Translations under genes and position numbers: made by a program
Notes under the pieces: model-generated
Database searches by the model: none
Seen by the model: only the letters and a program-made list of their open reading frames with translations
Told to the model about the DNA's origin: nothing
In this document: in pieces, positions 45,827 through 57,049 of the stretch
How the letters are laid out: each line of letters starts with the position of its first letter
Position numbering within the stretch: position 1 is the first letter of the stretch
From: Acheta domesticus
Taxonomy: Eukaryota > Arthropoda > Insecta > Orthoptera > Gryllidae
DNA length: 64,000 nucleotides
NCBI GenBank assembly: GCA_031308135.1
Contig: JAHLJT010002630.1
Location: 97,570,141 to 97,634,140, forward strand
Direction of reading: 5' to 3'

Positions 45827-47939
45827 CATGGAGGAATATACAACAGGAGGGGAAACTCTCGTTGTTGGAGAGTATGGACTAGAGGATTCGCTAGCGTCGT
45901 TTCCATGTGGCGACATCTATTTTAAGGTACATGCGTAATTTCAAACGCTGCTTCGGTTATTTGCTCGTCAGGTAGCGGTGCGACCTTATGAACCTTCTAC
46001 CATTCATTTCATCCACTAATTTAATTTTTTGCTGAAGAGACGGCGATGCTCATGGCAACGTGTTTGTTTGTGACATTTCGTTTGCGAACTTTGTTTGGTG
46101 GTGTACGTCAAGTGTTGCAGATGACAATGACTAAATGTTAGGCCCAAGGATGTGCCAATGTTGTTCGGAAGGATAAAGGAAATAAAGTTTCTTCAGGTTC
46201 TTCTCCGAGACGGGAAGGTGAGTGAAATATTTTGAGTTATGATGAGTTACTGTAATTGAACGGTATTTCCGTCTAGTGTTGTGCAATTTCATGTATCGTT
46301 CCGAACATTTCAGATACCTTAAGAGTTTGATGTCATTATTTTATAGGCCTGAATTTTAATAATGTACCACCTTGATACTTGAGAATTTTCTTTGTGGTGT
46401 TCCTGCATTACATATTTCAAATATATGCTTTCATTACAGGTGACTCAGAGGCACAAATTCTTTAAACTGAAGCATAGAATCCGATCAGCGGGAGAAGTAA
46501 AGAGAAGAAGAGATCTGAATTGCATGAAAATATCCTTGAGTAATTCACTTGAACACCACTGATTCATAAATAAATAGGCAAAGCAACGGTAGTATTCCAT
46601 CCCCAATAAATAAGTGTTTATTTATACAAATTGTTTCAGTAGCTTTCCACAACAAATACTTTGCAGTCCTTTTTGTTGAATTTAAGCTTTTAAAATCATG
46701 CCAGTTTATTACCTTCCAATTACATGGTTTGAATGAAAATGTGATGAATTACAAGAAATGTTTTAAACTAATAATATTCATATTAGGATATAAGGTATAG
46801 CTTCTTCAAACTATACTGCAGATCTGGAAGACGTTAAAAGATCAGAAGGTCTGAATGACATGTTACTGGATGTATAACTATGTATATAAGAAGATCTTCT
46901 CCTGTCTACAATCTAGTGGAAAGAATTTCTGTAGGTTTGTAATAATTTTTAATGGTTTCAAAATAATTGTCTGTGTATGTAATTCAATAACTACACATTT
47001 AAAGCCATTTAATCAGGATTAATAAAATGTATAAATATGTTACTGTTGCTGTTACAGAATTAAACGAATTCCTAATGTAATTGTTTTAAGGTTCTTAAGT
47101 AAATGTTAGGTTTAATTAAACTATTTTAACTATTGAACATGAATTATCACAAAAATACAGGTAACACACGCAAATATGCAGGTATATTTTATTTTCCTTG
47201 CATGAAAAGTGTTATGAATGCAGTGTTTGATCCTTAGCTCAATTGATAGAGATGTCTGCATAAGGGAAGTCATGAGCTCGGATCCAAGAGGTATCAAATA
47301 TTTCCTCTTTGTGACAATTTATTTCTAGTATGATTATGTGATGTATTAACAGTTTCGTAGTCATGACAAATTGATACTAAAACAAACTACATCTGATCCA
47401 AGATGTAAATAATTTTATCTTGATATGAAACTATTTCTGCCAATTTTACCACTGATAAAATTCATTTGTTTTGTGTTATAATATGAAAAGATGATGGAGA
47501 TACAATTATAATTTTATTAACAGATACTATATTTGTATGTCAAAATCTATTTAAATAGTAATTTGATGGTGTATAAATTACCATATAATTCTTCTTCTGT
47601 ATGTGTATTGTACCTCATGTAAGATTGTTTTCAGAATAAATTTTATGAATACTATACAGAAAAAAGTTTGTTTTTATTAGTTGCCAATTTATTTTTCCCT
47701 TGCTCAAATTGTTTTTTTTTTATACAGCGCGCTAATATCGGAGTACGTGCTGTTATGGAGGTTATTATTTACATTGTATGCCCAAAAAGTAGATCGAGTA
47801 CCGTGCACCTGAGCCAGCTGGTTCAGCGATCAAGAAGTATCCATTCTGGCCACAGAATGCAGTGTTGTCGATTTAACTCCTGTACCTTATTGTAGATGGT
47901 GCCACACGAGTTTCCACTCCTGTTCTATATTCCTCCATG
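45827..47939 (+). mobile_element. P-superfamily-like element B (non-autonomous)
   Basis: 2113 bp, same orientation as element A and similar throughout, with scattered substitutions and small indels. It has identical CATGGAGGAATATA ends and its own 7-bp duplication CCCTGTC. The THAP-like exon (46121-46217) carries a stop, TAG 46139-46141, directly after the first cysteine codon. Different target duplications show that A and B arose from separate insertions and not from tandem duplication. Confidence 0.85.
46121..46217 (+). pseudogene. THAP-like first exon in P-like element B, stopped
   Basis: Same start as in element A (MTMTKC), then TAG at 46139-46141, then AQGCANVVRKDKGN in frame to the donor GTGAGT at 46218. 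Two residues of the FP motif are also changed. Confidence 0.5.
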
Positions 47940-47946
47940 CCCTGTC
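47940..47946. repeat. P-like element B target duplication, right
   Basis: CCCTGTC, identical to 45820-45826. Confidence 0.9.
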
Positions 47947-48099
47947 CTTGAAATTTACCATTTGTTTTTGTTCTATTTTGTGAACGGAAGCTGGTAAAAA
48001 TTTTCTAAAGGGTGGTCAAACGTGGTCAAACGGTGGACAAATGTATACATAAAAAAATTCTGAATTTTCAGTTTTTTTCTGGCCATCTTCACGGGGTCT
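47947..48099. repeat. Flank shared with 35781-35870
   Basis: 47990-48095 (CTGGTAAAAATTTTCTAAAG to CTTCACGG) matches the left flank of transposon copy 1 in the same orientation, with an extra partial GTGGTCAAACG unit. Confidence 0.65.
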
Positions 48100-48597
48100 A
48101 AGGCGCTGCTGTCAGGAAGTTTTTTTTTTCAGAATATTTTCCTTTCAGAAGAATTTTATCCACTCGTAAATTTTCTGCGTAACTGAAGAGTTGTTTCTCG
48201 TATTACAAGACAGTGATAATAATGCCACGCAAAATATACAATATAAGTTCCCCTCGGAAACAAATCGTGCATTGGAAACGCAATGTAATAGCTTTTAAAT
48301 AAGAAATACGGGGTCGAGCTCTCTCGCGTAGGCTCTCAATGCAATTTTTTTGCCGCTAGACGAGGAGTTGGCACAAACTTAAATTGTACGCACGCATGCC
48401 AGTCACCAGCCAAGGAAAAGTCCCTGACTGCAATGCTTCCATTACATGGGGTATTTATGTTAGGGTTGGCACCCACTTCCTCCAACTTCTATTCTAATCA
48501 AAGGTCCCTAAGCCCATATAGTAAGTAAGGCGGGTGATTTCCGGGAGGTTGGTATTTTTTTGTGTTTCGGGTCATATCTTACGTGAAATAAACCTTA
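48100..48597 (+). repeat. 0.5-kb dispersed repeat, copy 2
   Basis: Same-orientation match of 8151-8650 with sharp ends. It directly follows the shared flank above. Confidence 0.8.
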
Positions 48598-49343
48598 CGT
48601 AGCATCCACCTTATTCAAAACACCTCTGAAATAACGATCAGAAAGCGAAGGATTTTCAGAGCAGACGATTAATTTCATGCCCAATTTCTCCACAAATACT
48701 CATATTTTCGAAAAATTCAACAGGACCTTATTTGAAGATCTGTTTTTGATGAACACATTTCATTAAGAAAAAAATTGTAGCTGAAGGAAGAGGCCGAAAT
48801 TTTTTTAATTTGTTTTAATTTCTGCAAAATCAGGCATTTCAACGAACATGAGACCTGCACCATTCTTTTAAATTTTCATTATGCTATATAAGGTCTCAAT
48901 TTAATAAAAAAATGTGCGGTTGTTAAGAAAAAATGGTTTAAAAAATAAATTGCCTATTTTGGACAAACTTTCGGAACCAGGGTGCACTCGGGGTGCCTTA
49001 TCAACAACCCCTGCATATAGGGGGTGTTGGCCTTACCCTTTCACTGACGACCTCGTCAGTGCAGTCCGGGCCATTTTGAGCTTAGGTTCGGAAGTTATGA
49101 ATGTTGATTTGGATTCGTGGTGAAATTTTGAAGGCAATTGAGGATCTTCTGTCACACAGGGACACTTCGAATGATGGAGTACATGATGTTTTACAAGAAA
49201 TGCCTTAAAATAATTTTTGTGACTTACGCGAAGTTGGGAAAATCAATTTGTGTTTTCGTAAAATTCAATTGTGAATAACTGCATGTTAACAAGTGCTATT
49301 TATTAATCAAATCCGTGTTCTTACAACATTCATTCAAATATAC
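48598..49343. other. No recognised feature
   Basis: AT-rich. A short frame at 48914-49123 has no known motif. Confidence 0.4.
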
Positions 49344-49512
49344 TATACTTCGGTTTTTCTTTCTTGGCGCGTGGGGGGTGTGTCATCAAAATGGAATACC
49401 TCACGGTATTGCGCGTCGTTCTCGGTTCTGCCGCCAGGAGTAGCATAATCGCCAGCACTGCTCGATACAGTTTGGACCGTGATGACACCCCCCCCCCCCA
49501 CGTGCCAAGAAA
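49344..49512. mobile_element. Foldback MITE, copy 2 (right arm truncated)
   Basis: Left arm TATACTTCGG, GGCGCGTGGGGG and CAAAATGGAATACCTCACGG match the copy at 3501. The centre differs, and the right arm stops after CACGTGCCAAGAAA, so the outer right terminus is missing. Confidence 0.7.
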
Positions 49513-50085
49513 TGTTTCTCGCACACGCATACATACGCCAGCGGAAAGGCTCGTGTTCATGTTATTATACCTTTCAATAACCAATTAATTCTGTAGAAAC
49601 CTTTAAGTTCGAAATCTAATGTACTGTATCGATCACTGGCAAATCTCGAGAAATGAAAATTCGACAGATACGCTTTTGAAGTTTTCGGTAGTTTTTAAAT
49701 AAAGAATTACACGTTAATCATTTATGAATTAAGGAGTAAAGAATTACCAAAAACTTCGTATAAGATATTTTAAAATAATTATAAAAATTATAACAACGAT
49801 CTCAATTCCAAAATTCTCATTTTTCGAGTTCTCTCAGTGTGGCAGACCAAGAACGGCTGTCTATAGTCTCACTGCGTAGCGCACACCCACTGACTCAGTT
49901 CCGGAATCCGTTTCATAGATGTCGATTTTCTTTTAAAAACATCGTGATCATTCTTCGTTGAAGGTTTTCCTCTGCCTATAATGGTTTTAAAACTTTTTTT
50001 TTTGTTGAGGTATGCTTTCTCGCAGTGAGATATTCTTTTTTTCTCTGAAATAAAGTTGTATTTTTTCTATTTTCACGATAACCAA
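49513..50085. other. No recognised feature
   Basis: AT-rich non-coding sequence. Confidence 0.45.
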
Positions 50086-50272
50086 GTTGTGTGCGTTATT
50101 GGACTGCGCCAAAAAGGGGCTGGAAGAGACAGAGTAATTTTTTTTTTAGATTCCCTACCGTTCCTAGAAATCAGGGAAGTAAAACTATACAATGTGCAGG
50201 TCAAAAGTGGATTTCTGTTTTGAAGCCAGAAAAGGTAGATGGTTATTTCCAGTTTTAAAAAAATCACATGAA
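50086..50272 (+). pseudogene. Possible THAP-like fragment
   Basis: One frame reads CVRYWTAPKRGW, FFFRFPTVPRN and QKWISVLKPEKV in order. FxRFP followed some twenty residues later by KW is the THAP core pattern, but the second zinc cysteine is not in the expected place and no C-x2-H half follows. There is no good start or splice site. It is a weak resemblance, perhaps an eroded exon. Confidence 0.25.
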
Positions 50273-51000
50273 ACTGCAAACATTTTTAAAAAACATATTA
50301 AAAAACGTAATATTTATTTATATTGTTAAATGACCATATATTTAATACGTTAAATGATATTAAATTCTGGTTAACTTAGTTGAACGTTCCTCTATTCCGT
50401 GAAAAATTACGAACATTTTGGGGAGTGTTTATGAATTTTTTTGGATTTTTTCCCAACGATTATTAAAGTTCATTATTAAAGTTTCATCTAGGTAATACTT
50501 CTCAATGATAACAATCTTCTCAACAATTTTCAAAAATAAATATTTAAAAATCCGACAATTTATAGAAATATAGCAAAAGCGTCCCTTCTACCCGAATAGC
50601 ATAGAGGCCCGAAATTCGTTTGCACTTTTCACATCCGATGAAAGGACACGTGGATCCAAATGTTTCATACATTTCATTTTATTACAAATTATCAGCTTAG
50701 CATCATTGTTCAGGTTGTGATAATATGTACTTTGAACGATCTTCAAAATGAAAAGATGGAGATTTGATGTATGCCTAATAGAATAGTGCTTCTTTAAATT
50801 AAATTTGTGCGAAAAGATACCCTTCCAGAATCTAAAAAAACGAAAAGAATACAAAAAGTATTGTAAATAGCAAATGTGACATGAAACACAAACCTCGGCA
50901 ACCGCATAAAGCTAAAACCTTACTCATTCGCTAGGAATAGCTTACGCGCACAGCATAGACTGCCATCCAAACACTTTCCCGCCAATCGTTGTGACGTCAT
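50273..51000. other. No recognised feature
   Basis: AT-rich sequence with no gene or repeat partner seen. Confidence 0.45.
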
Positions 51001-51255
51001 TCTGGACATCTCCACTTTCGCGTCTTTCTCGGTAGTGCCGCTGAGAGTCGCATGATCGCGACCGTATCGAGCAATGTTGGGGATTATGCGACTCCAGGCG
51101 GCACCGAGAAAGATACGAAATGCCGTGAGATATTCAATCTTGGAAATGCCTTCACGCGCCAAGAAATAAAAACGCAAGTATGTGTACTTCGGTTTTTATT
51201 TTTTGGCGCGTGGGGTCGTGTAATTTCATCCATAGCCCGCTAGTATGCTTTAAAA
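51001..51255. mobile_element. Foldback MITE pieces, copy 3
   Basis: 51011-51177 is a foldback with arms around CTTTCTCGG and CCGAGAAAG and the family's centre (CGCATGATCGCGACCGTATCG). Directly after it, 51184-51228 is a left end in the opposite sense (TACTTCGGTTTTTATTTTTT, GGCGCGTGGGG), followed by a unique part, GCCCGCTAGTATGCTT, that recurs inverted at 55823-55843. Two damaged copies therefore lie end to end. Confidence 0.65.
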
Positions 51256-52076
51256 GCCTCGGCGCTTTGCCCACCTCCTTGTTATAGCTGAAAGTTCCGC
51301 TACTGACCGCTGGCGCGCTGCTCACCGACCATTCCTCGATCTGCTGCTGCACTCAAATATAGGGAGTTTTAAAAAAGCTTTAAAAAATGATACTTTTTAA
51401 GTATGTTCCAAAATCAAAACTTTATTGGGTGCTACAACAATGTATACAAATGTATAATAAACACTAAAACAGAACACTGCACAGAACCGTTGCAGTCATT
51501 TTCAAAGTATATTGAAAGTCCAGGTGTTTTAAAGGCGGGAAAATGGTTTTTATTTTTTTAACTGCAGCCCAGCAATCGAAAAAATCTGAAAAAATGCACA
51601 ACAATTTGTGTCATAAGAGAAATCTTTGACATTTTTTCGAGTCTGTTCCAGGCTTCTAAGACACAGTAAAAAATATTTGTTGATATTTTTTTTCGAAAAT
51701 ATTTTTTTGTGTTTGAATTTGTGCTTGAGAAAATATTGAAAAATGTTTTTCTGAGAAACTGTTCGGGGGCCGTCACGGGGTAGGGAAACCTTCACACCTC
51801 CCACCACTTTCTCGTATAAACGCTGGTGGGGACGCCCGGGGACGCCTGACTGGGTCCGCCATATCCGGGCCCGGAAATTACGTACGACTACTGGGATCAA
51901 CAGTACCCAGATATTATACTCTCTGGTACCCTCTAGCGACCATTTCTGACAACTACCGAAGAGAACGTAACTTCCTGTTTCTATGTTTTGAAATTTGTGA
52001 TTGTGGTGAACCGCTGGTGAACCGTTTCACGAAGAGTGACTGTGCAAAACGAATGCCCTTTTGTGGATACCTTTGT
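51256..52076. other. No recognised feature
   Basis: Includes a GC-rich patch at 51765-51900 with overlapping minus-strand frames and no recognised domain. Confidence 0.4.
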
Positions 52077-52118
52077 TGAGAGGATCGGAGAGGATACCCT
52101 TTGTTTCTTCCCTGCAAA

Positions 52119-52173
52119 ATGCCACGACAGAGGCGATGCCAAATCTGTTTGCTTTTCCCAGCGATGTTCAAAG
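52119..52173 (+). pseudogene. Duplicated THAP exon 1, internally deleted
   Basis: ATG 52119 opens MPRQRRCQICLLFPAMFK and runs to the donor GTAATTG. Compared with the unit 2 copy it lacks the stretch encoding LLPNCC, hence the second zinc ligand. Confidence 0.6.
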
Positions 52174-52445
52174 GTAATTGTGTTTAACACGTGCTCGATA
52201 TGTTAATCTTATATTTTTATAATATTATATTGTTCATGCTTTTATAATTATTATAATATTATTAATATTATTAGTACGATAATTTTCACATTTTTATGAA
52301 TGTATTTCTATTACCATCACTATATTTTTTGTGGAATAAATAGAAGACGATATTATTGATAATTTTTTAAATATAACTTCAGGTGTATTAAGGGGCTGAA
52401 GGCAATTGAGAGGATCGGAGAGGATACCCTTTTCTTCCCTGCAAA

Positions 52446-52525
52446 ATGCCACGACAGAGGCAGTGTTTGTTGCCAAATTGCTGCAAGGCCAAATCTGTTT
52501 GCTTTCCCCCAACGATGTTTGAAAG
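52446..52525 (+). CDS. THAP-domain protein candidate, exon 1
   Basis: ATG 52446 opens MPRQRQCLLPNCCKAKSVCF then PPTMFER, ending AAAG before GTAATTG (80 bp, phase 2). C-x4-C (CLLPNC) at residues 7-12 fits the start of a THAP zinc finger. It joins in frame to the exon at 52747, which supplies the C-x2-H half. THAP domains bind specific DNA and occur in host regulators and in P-type transposases. I cannot tell which this is; no P-type termini were seen around it. Confidence 0.55.
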
Positions 52526-52746
52526 GTAATTGTGTTTAACACATGTGCTCGATATGTTAATCTTACATTTTTATAAAATTCAATTATATTGTTCATGCTT
52601 TTATCATTATTATTATTATTAGTAGTAGTAGTACGATAGAAATACATTCATAAAAATGTGAAAATTATTACCATCACTATATTTTTTTGTGGAATAAATA
52701 GAAGATGATGATAATATTATTGATAATTTTTTTAATATAACTTCAG

Positions 52747-52970
52747 GTGTATAAAGTAGCTGAAAGCAATTGGCGTCCTGATGGCTTCCTGTTCATGGCG
52801 CACTGTAACTAGTGGTCGATATGTGTGCGTAGATCATTTTACACCACACATGATTAGTGCCTCTAGGAGAGTGCTGTGTAACGCAGTACCAACTCTCTTT
52901 TCTGATGTATGTCCTGAGGTACCTGACAGGATGCTCAGGGCATTCTTGCAGAGTGTACCAGAGGAGAGAG
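52747..52970 (+). CDS. THAP-domain protein candidate, exon 2
   Basis: Acceptor AACTTCAG at 52746 and donor GTAAAG at 52971. In the phase set by exon 1 the frame reads CIK, a TAG stop (52757-52759), then LKAIGVLMASCSWRTVTSGR and YVCVDHFTPHM, followed by NAVPTLFSDV. CVDH (C-x2-H), the aromatic before it and AVPTLF are the diagnostic second half of a THAP domain, at the right spacing (about 46 residues) from exon 1. The single stop makes this a pseudogene, an unfixed allele or a site where splicing differs. It ends in phase 1, matching the next exon. Confidence 0.6.
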
Positions 52971-53059
52971 GTAAAGTATTCACTGTTTACAGTTATTGCA
53001 CATTTGCTTTTAGGATGTTACGAGCACATTTTAATTTAACATTATTTTTTTGTCTCTAG

Positions 53060-53128
53060 TCTTTTCCTTTCATTCAAGTGAACAGAGCTTGCAAACTTTG
53101 GGTTTGGACTGGACCAGGCTGTCTTCAG
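53060..53128 (+). CDS. THAP-domain protein candidate, exon 3
   Basis: Acceptor TTTTTTTGTCTCTAG at 53059 and donor GTATTG at 53129 enclose 69 bp. In phase 1 from exon 2 it reads VFSFHSSEQSLQTLGLDWTR then LSS, with no stop, and ends in phase 1 again. Short and of unknown function; supported by splice signals and phase only. No further exon was identified downstream. Confidence 0.4.
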
Positions 53129-53211
53129 GTATTGTGAAATCCACCAAACAATGGTGATTACATTCTTGTAATGGATGACATTACAATTTCTGAGCACAAA
53201 AATTGAATAAG

Positions 53212-53415
53212 CTGCTCAGAAATTCTGTGAAAAATATTTGTTGCATCTTGTAAACATTACTTGAAGCAAGTACCATTAAAATTGTATTAAATTCAATGAA
53301 ATTAGCAAAACATACTTTAAAGATGACAGAAAGAAGTAAAAAGTGACTTGGTAGTAAAAATCGATGATAAATGCAAAAAAGGGCATATAAAAATGGGTCA
53401 TTTCCTTTTGTTACA
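53212..53415 (+). repeat. Dispersed repeat, partner at 1193-1385
   Basis: Same orientation and diverged: CTCAGAAATTCTGTGA to AAAAATGGGTCATTTCC. Confidence 0.6.
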
Positions 53416-55822
53416 ACAAGAGCTGGGAAGTTAATGCAATTGCAAGTTTTTTGTCAATGGTCATATTTCCCTGAAATTGTAAAATGTGTGTTTCATGGCA
53501 AAATATTGGAAATAAAATAAGAAATTATTTGCATATACTGCATACCTTGTGTTTTCAGAGCTTTTTGGCATATAAATGAATGTTTTTTCATATTGTTCGA
53601 CTTCTTTGCTAAAATAACACAAAACCATAAATTTCCAAGTAAAAAATTTGTATTAATACAAAGCATGAACTTTCCTGTTGCTTCAAATATGTTAGTACAA
53701 TGAGTAGATACTTTGTTTTTAATTTGCATATTCCCTGTCTCTGGGTGGCAAAAATATGTAATCTTGTTAAATATCTTTTTATGACCAAACATTTTTGGGG
53801 CATATTTGTATGCATATTTCAGGGCTAAGAGCTTGCATAAGCTTCCCAGTTCTGGTTATAACATAAAATGAATATCTATACTAAAAGGTACTGGTCTAAA
53901 GTGAAAAGATAAGGATTTACATTTCGTTCAAATCCACCCCCTAGTAATTAGCCTACTCTGTTGATAGTGAACTCGGATACAGTGAATTCTCAGTTATAGT
54001 GAGCTTAAGTCATTGGTCTTGTTTCATTTACATTACAAATAAGCATAAGCAAACCCTTACTTTGTGAATGCCTGCACAGGAAAACGGTTGTTGAATGGCA
54101 CTGATGAACATAAACTAGTGTTATACAGAATAAACTTTGTATTATTGTTTGATAATTGTCCATCACGTTTAATAATTTAGATTTGTCATTTAAAAATGAA
54201 GAGAACTCAAGTTCTACAGCTGAAAGAAGCTTTTATTTATTTATTTTTAATGAGGTCCATTCACTAGCCAAATCAAACAAAAAGAAAACTATCCTCCTTA
54301 TCTTCATGTATTTTTGAAGTATTTTAAGTATTTCTTTTTTAAATACACCTATTTTATGTATTTAAATACTGCCCAGCCCTGTCTACATTTTATTTGCAAT
54401 GTATTACATATTCTTTTAAAATTATTCATGAAAGATTAGAAAGACATTTAGTTCAAATGTACATGGTTAATCTAATTTATAGAACTTACAGAATTCACTC
54501 CACAAAATATTATTAAAGTTTGTCTCCAGTTTTCCCTCTCATGTTGGATGGGGTTTTTACCAGAACTAAGCAATATTAAAACAAAAGGCACTGATCCACA
54601 TTGGAATGTTTGAAACAATGCTCGGTAACTCGCAGATTTGTAAATGGTCAATTGTGTGAAAAAAGATTAAAGAACTTGTTTTCAGCCACACAAATGTATA
54701 AAATTTGTTTACTGGCTAATCTGCAAGCTACAGTATTTGTCCATCCTAGTTATGCAAGAGAAAGCATTCGATTAAGACATTATTTTACTAAAAACTTTGG
54801 TGTGTATTGTAAGTCATAGTTGAACAGTATTAGTACATATTTATGTTAATATTATGTATATCATTCCATATAAATCTGAGCATGAATAAGAGCTTGCACT
54901 GTAACAAGTGGGCAAATACATAAGTATATATTTACTACATATCAATGTATTGACAGTATATGAATTCAATTTACACGTTTTGTATTTACAAATCTTAGTA
55001 TGTTGATTCATTTCAGTGCTTTGAATCTTGGGCCAAAGGGTTTTGAGATTAATTGATAGGATCTTACTTATCTATGTTTGTATGTTATGACTAGAAAAGT
55101 TCAAGTCGATCACTCAATTGTATTTTCCTAGGTTTAACTCTTACTGTTTGGTAACGGTGCATTTTATACATTTCACATTGCAACTCACTTTAGGCTTATT
55201 GCAATATCCATATATCTGTGTGTTTTTTAATTGTCATCACTGTATGCCAATGAATTATGCAATGTTTTTGCTGCTTTTTATAATTTCTTTTTGAATAGAT
55301 TGTCAGGGTTTAAATATGTATGTAGGGAGCCAACAGAAAGTTGAATTAGTGATATTTCACAATTTTTGGATGTATGTGTTTTGGGCCTTTGTATTATGTC
55401 TTTGTATTATTCCATGTTTAATTTGAAAATAAATGTTAAAATGTGAAATCACTTTCGTTTATTTTGCATGTTTATCCTAGATTTCTTTCCCTGCCTTCAA
55501 ATTCCTAAATAGTGTGACATTTATTTTGTTCTTAATTCATCTGCAAATCATATGTACTTCTAAATAAATTCAAAAGTCAATATAAATAATATTGGAAGTG
55601 AAACAGCTGTACTCTCTCGACACCGGGGTCGTCTTCGCTACTCGTTTTGAGTGGGTAGTCGTGATTGGCTGATTCGTATTCCCGGCATATTTTTAAAGCT
55701 TCAACGCTATTGGGGCCCGCGAATGGGGGCGTCCCCCACTCTCTCTGTCGGTTCCCCCCACCAGGTCAAATAAGAGCTCGCAAATATACATTGAGTGCTG
55801 TCTCTGTTATATACTCTCTGAT
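53416..55822. other. No recognised gene
   Basis: Mostly AT-rich. 53960-54010 (AACTCGGATACAGTGAATTC, TTATAGTGAGC) recalls eroded pogo/Tigger-type ends. 54601-54819 is a 72-codon frame of unknown origin. 55615-55770 is a GC-richer patch. Confidence 0.4.
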
Positions 55823-56044
55823 AGGCATACTAGCGGGCTATGCTTCATCTCACGGTATGTCGCGCCGCTTGGAGACGCATGCTCGCCAGCTCTGCTCGAT
55901 ACAGTCGTGATATATACTCTCTGGTCGCGAGCATTCGGCTTCTGGCGGCACGACGGAAAACGACGCCAAATACCGTGAGATATTCCATTTTATTGACACC
56001 CCCCCGTGCACCAAGAACTGGCCAAGAAAGAAAAACCAAAGTAT
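55823..56044. mobile_element. Foldback MITE, copy 4 (left end replaced)
   Basis: The right arm is complete (CCAAATACCGTGAGATATTC to CCAAAGTATA). The left arm starts inside, at ATCTCACGGTATGTCGCG, preceded by AGGCATACTAGCGGGCTATG, which is shared inverted with 51232-51252. The centre contains GCTCGATACAGTCG as in the other copies. Confidence 0.65.
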
Positions 56045-56456
56045 AATCCTATCAAAGCCTATACTCTTTGATCCAGGCTGTATCCGTTGGTGGATTGGGA
56101 TTGCTCCTGGATTGCTCTGTGAACCTTTGTAACGAAGCTGTGGCGAAGGAGGATGTATTCGAATAATACGTCTAACCACGATGGACGTCAAACGAAGTAC
56201 ACATAGAAAGCATTGTTTTGAAAGCATACGCCCGTGATCTCTTTGTGTACATTGCTTAATAAACTTTCAGGTAATTTGTACATGATGCACTCTGGATGCT
56301 AACCTAGACCAGCCAAAAAACATAGTGTTACGTTTGTTCCTAATCGAACTATTAATTTGTATTGAAGATTGGTTGTTGTAGATGGATTTGTATTGTAGTT
56401 ACCATGGTTTACAACACAAACTCGCTTAAGAAAATGTGGTTTCCGCATTGTTTCAG
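56045..56456. other. Upstream region or first intron of the BTB gene
   Basis: It ends with an acceptor-like CATTGTTTCAG at 56456, 12 bases before the BTB start codon, so an upstream untranslated exon probably exists. I could not locate it or a promoter. Confidence 0.45.
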
Positions 56457-56468
56457 TGCAATTCAAGC

Positions 56469-56639
56469 ATGGCCAAATCATTGGTGACTATACGTTGGAA
56501 ACACCACACCAGTGAACTTGCTAGAGAATTTAAAAGTTTATTAGACAATAATTCTTTTGTTGATTGTACTGTATCTGCTGAGGGTCAAAGCCTGAAAGCT
56601 CACAGGCTGGTTTTATCTGCGTGCAGTCCTTACTTTCAT
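56469..56639 (+). CDS. BTB-domain protein, coding exon 1
   Basis: ATG 56469 opens 57 codons: [39 protein letters not shown] and [15 protein letters not shown]. The RWKHH start, FVDCTV and the [14 protein letters not shown] signature are those of insect BTB/POZ proteins of the lola/ttk/bab group, which dimerise through this fold and regulate transcription or recruit partners. It ends in phase 0 before a strong GTAAGT donor at 56640. The 1.4-kb intron that follows contains a large microsatellite. No stop or frame break. This is the most credible host gene in the window. Confidence 0.88.
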
Positions 56640-56862
56640 GTAAGTTAAGTGCTTTTATAATTTTTCTCATTCTGGTTGTTTCTTTTTACTTTTAAATGTA
56701 GATATTAGGAAACTCTCAGGCTTAACACCCCCCCTAAAAAGTCTTTTAGAACGGAAAAAATCTAGTGTATCTTTTAAGTAAATATCAATGACTAAATTAT
56801 AACATTCTCTATTCCAAAATTTGGCTGTTTTCAGTTAACATCACTCGGAGTATATGTATGTG

Positions 56863-56909
<47 letters not shown>

Positions 56910-56959
56910 CTGTAACTGTAACTGAACTGAACTTGTAACTGTTCCTCTCTCTCTCTCTC

Positions 56960-57049
<90 letters not shown>

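Larger units (their letters stand above)
52077..52772 (+). repeat. Tandem duplication carrying a THAP first exon
   Basis: Unit 1 (52077-52408) and unit 2 (52409-52772) both start GAGAGGATCGGAGAGGATAC, contain an exon with donor GTAATTGTG, an AT-rich intron, and end at TAACTTCAGGTGTAT...GCAATTG. Unit 1 has lost about 29 bp inside the exon. The duplication is direct and head to tail, of about 330-360 bp. Confidence 0.85.
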
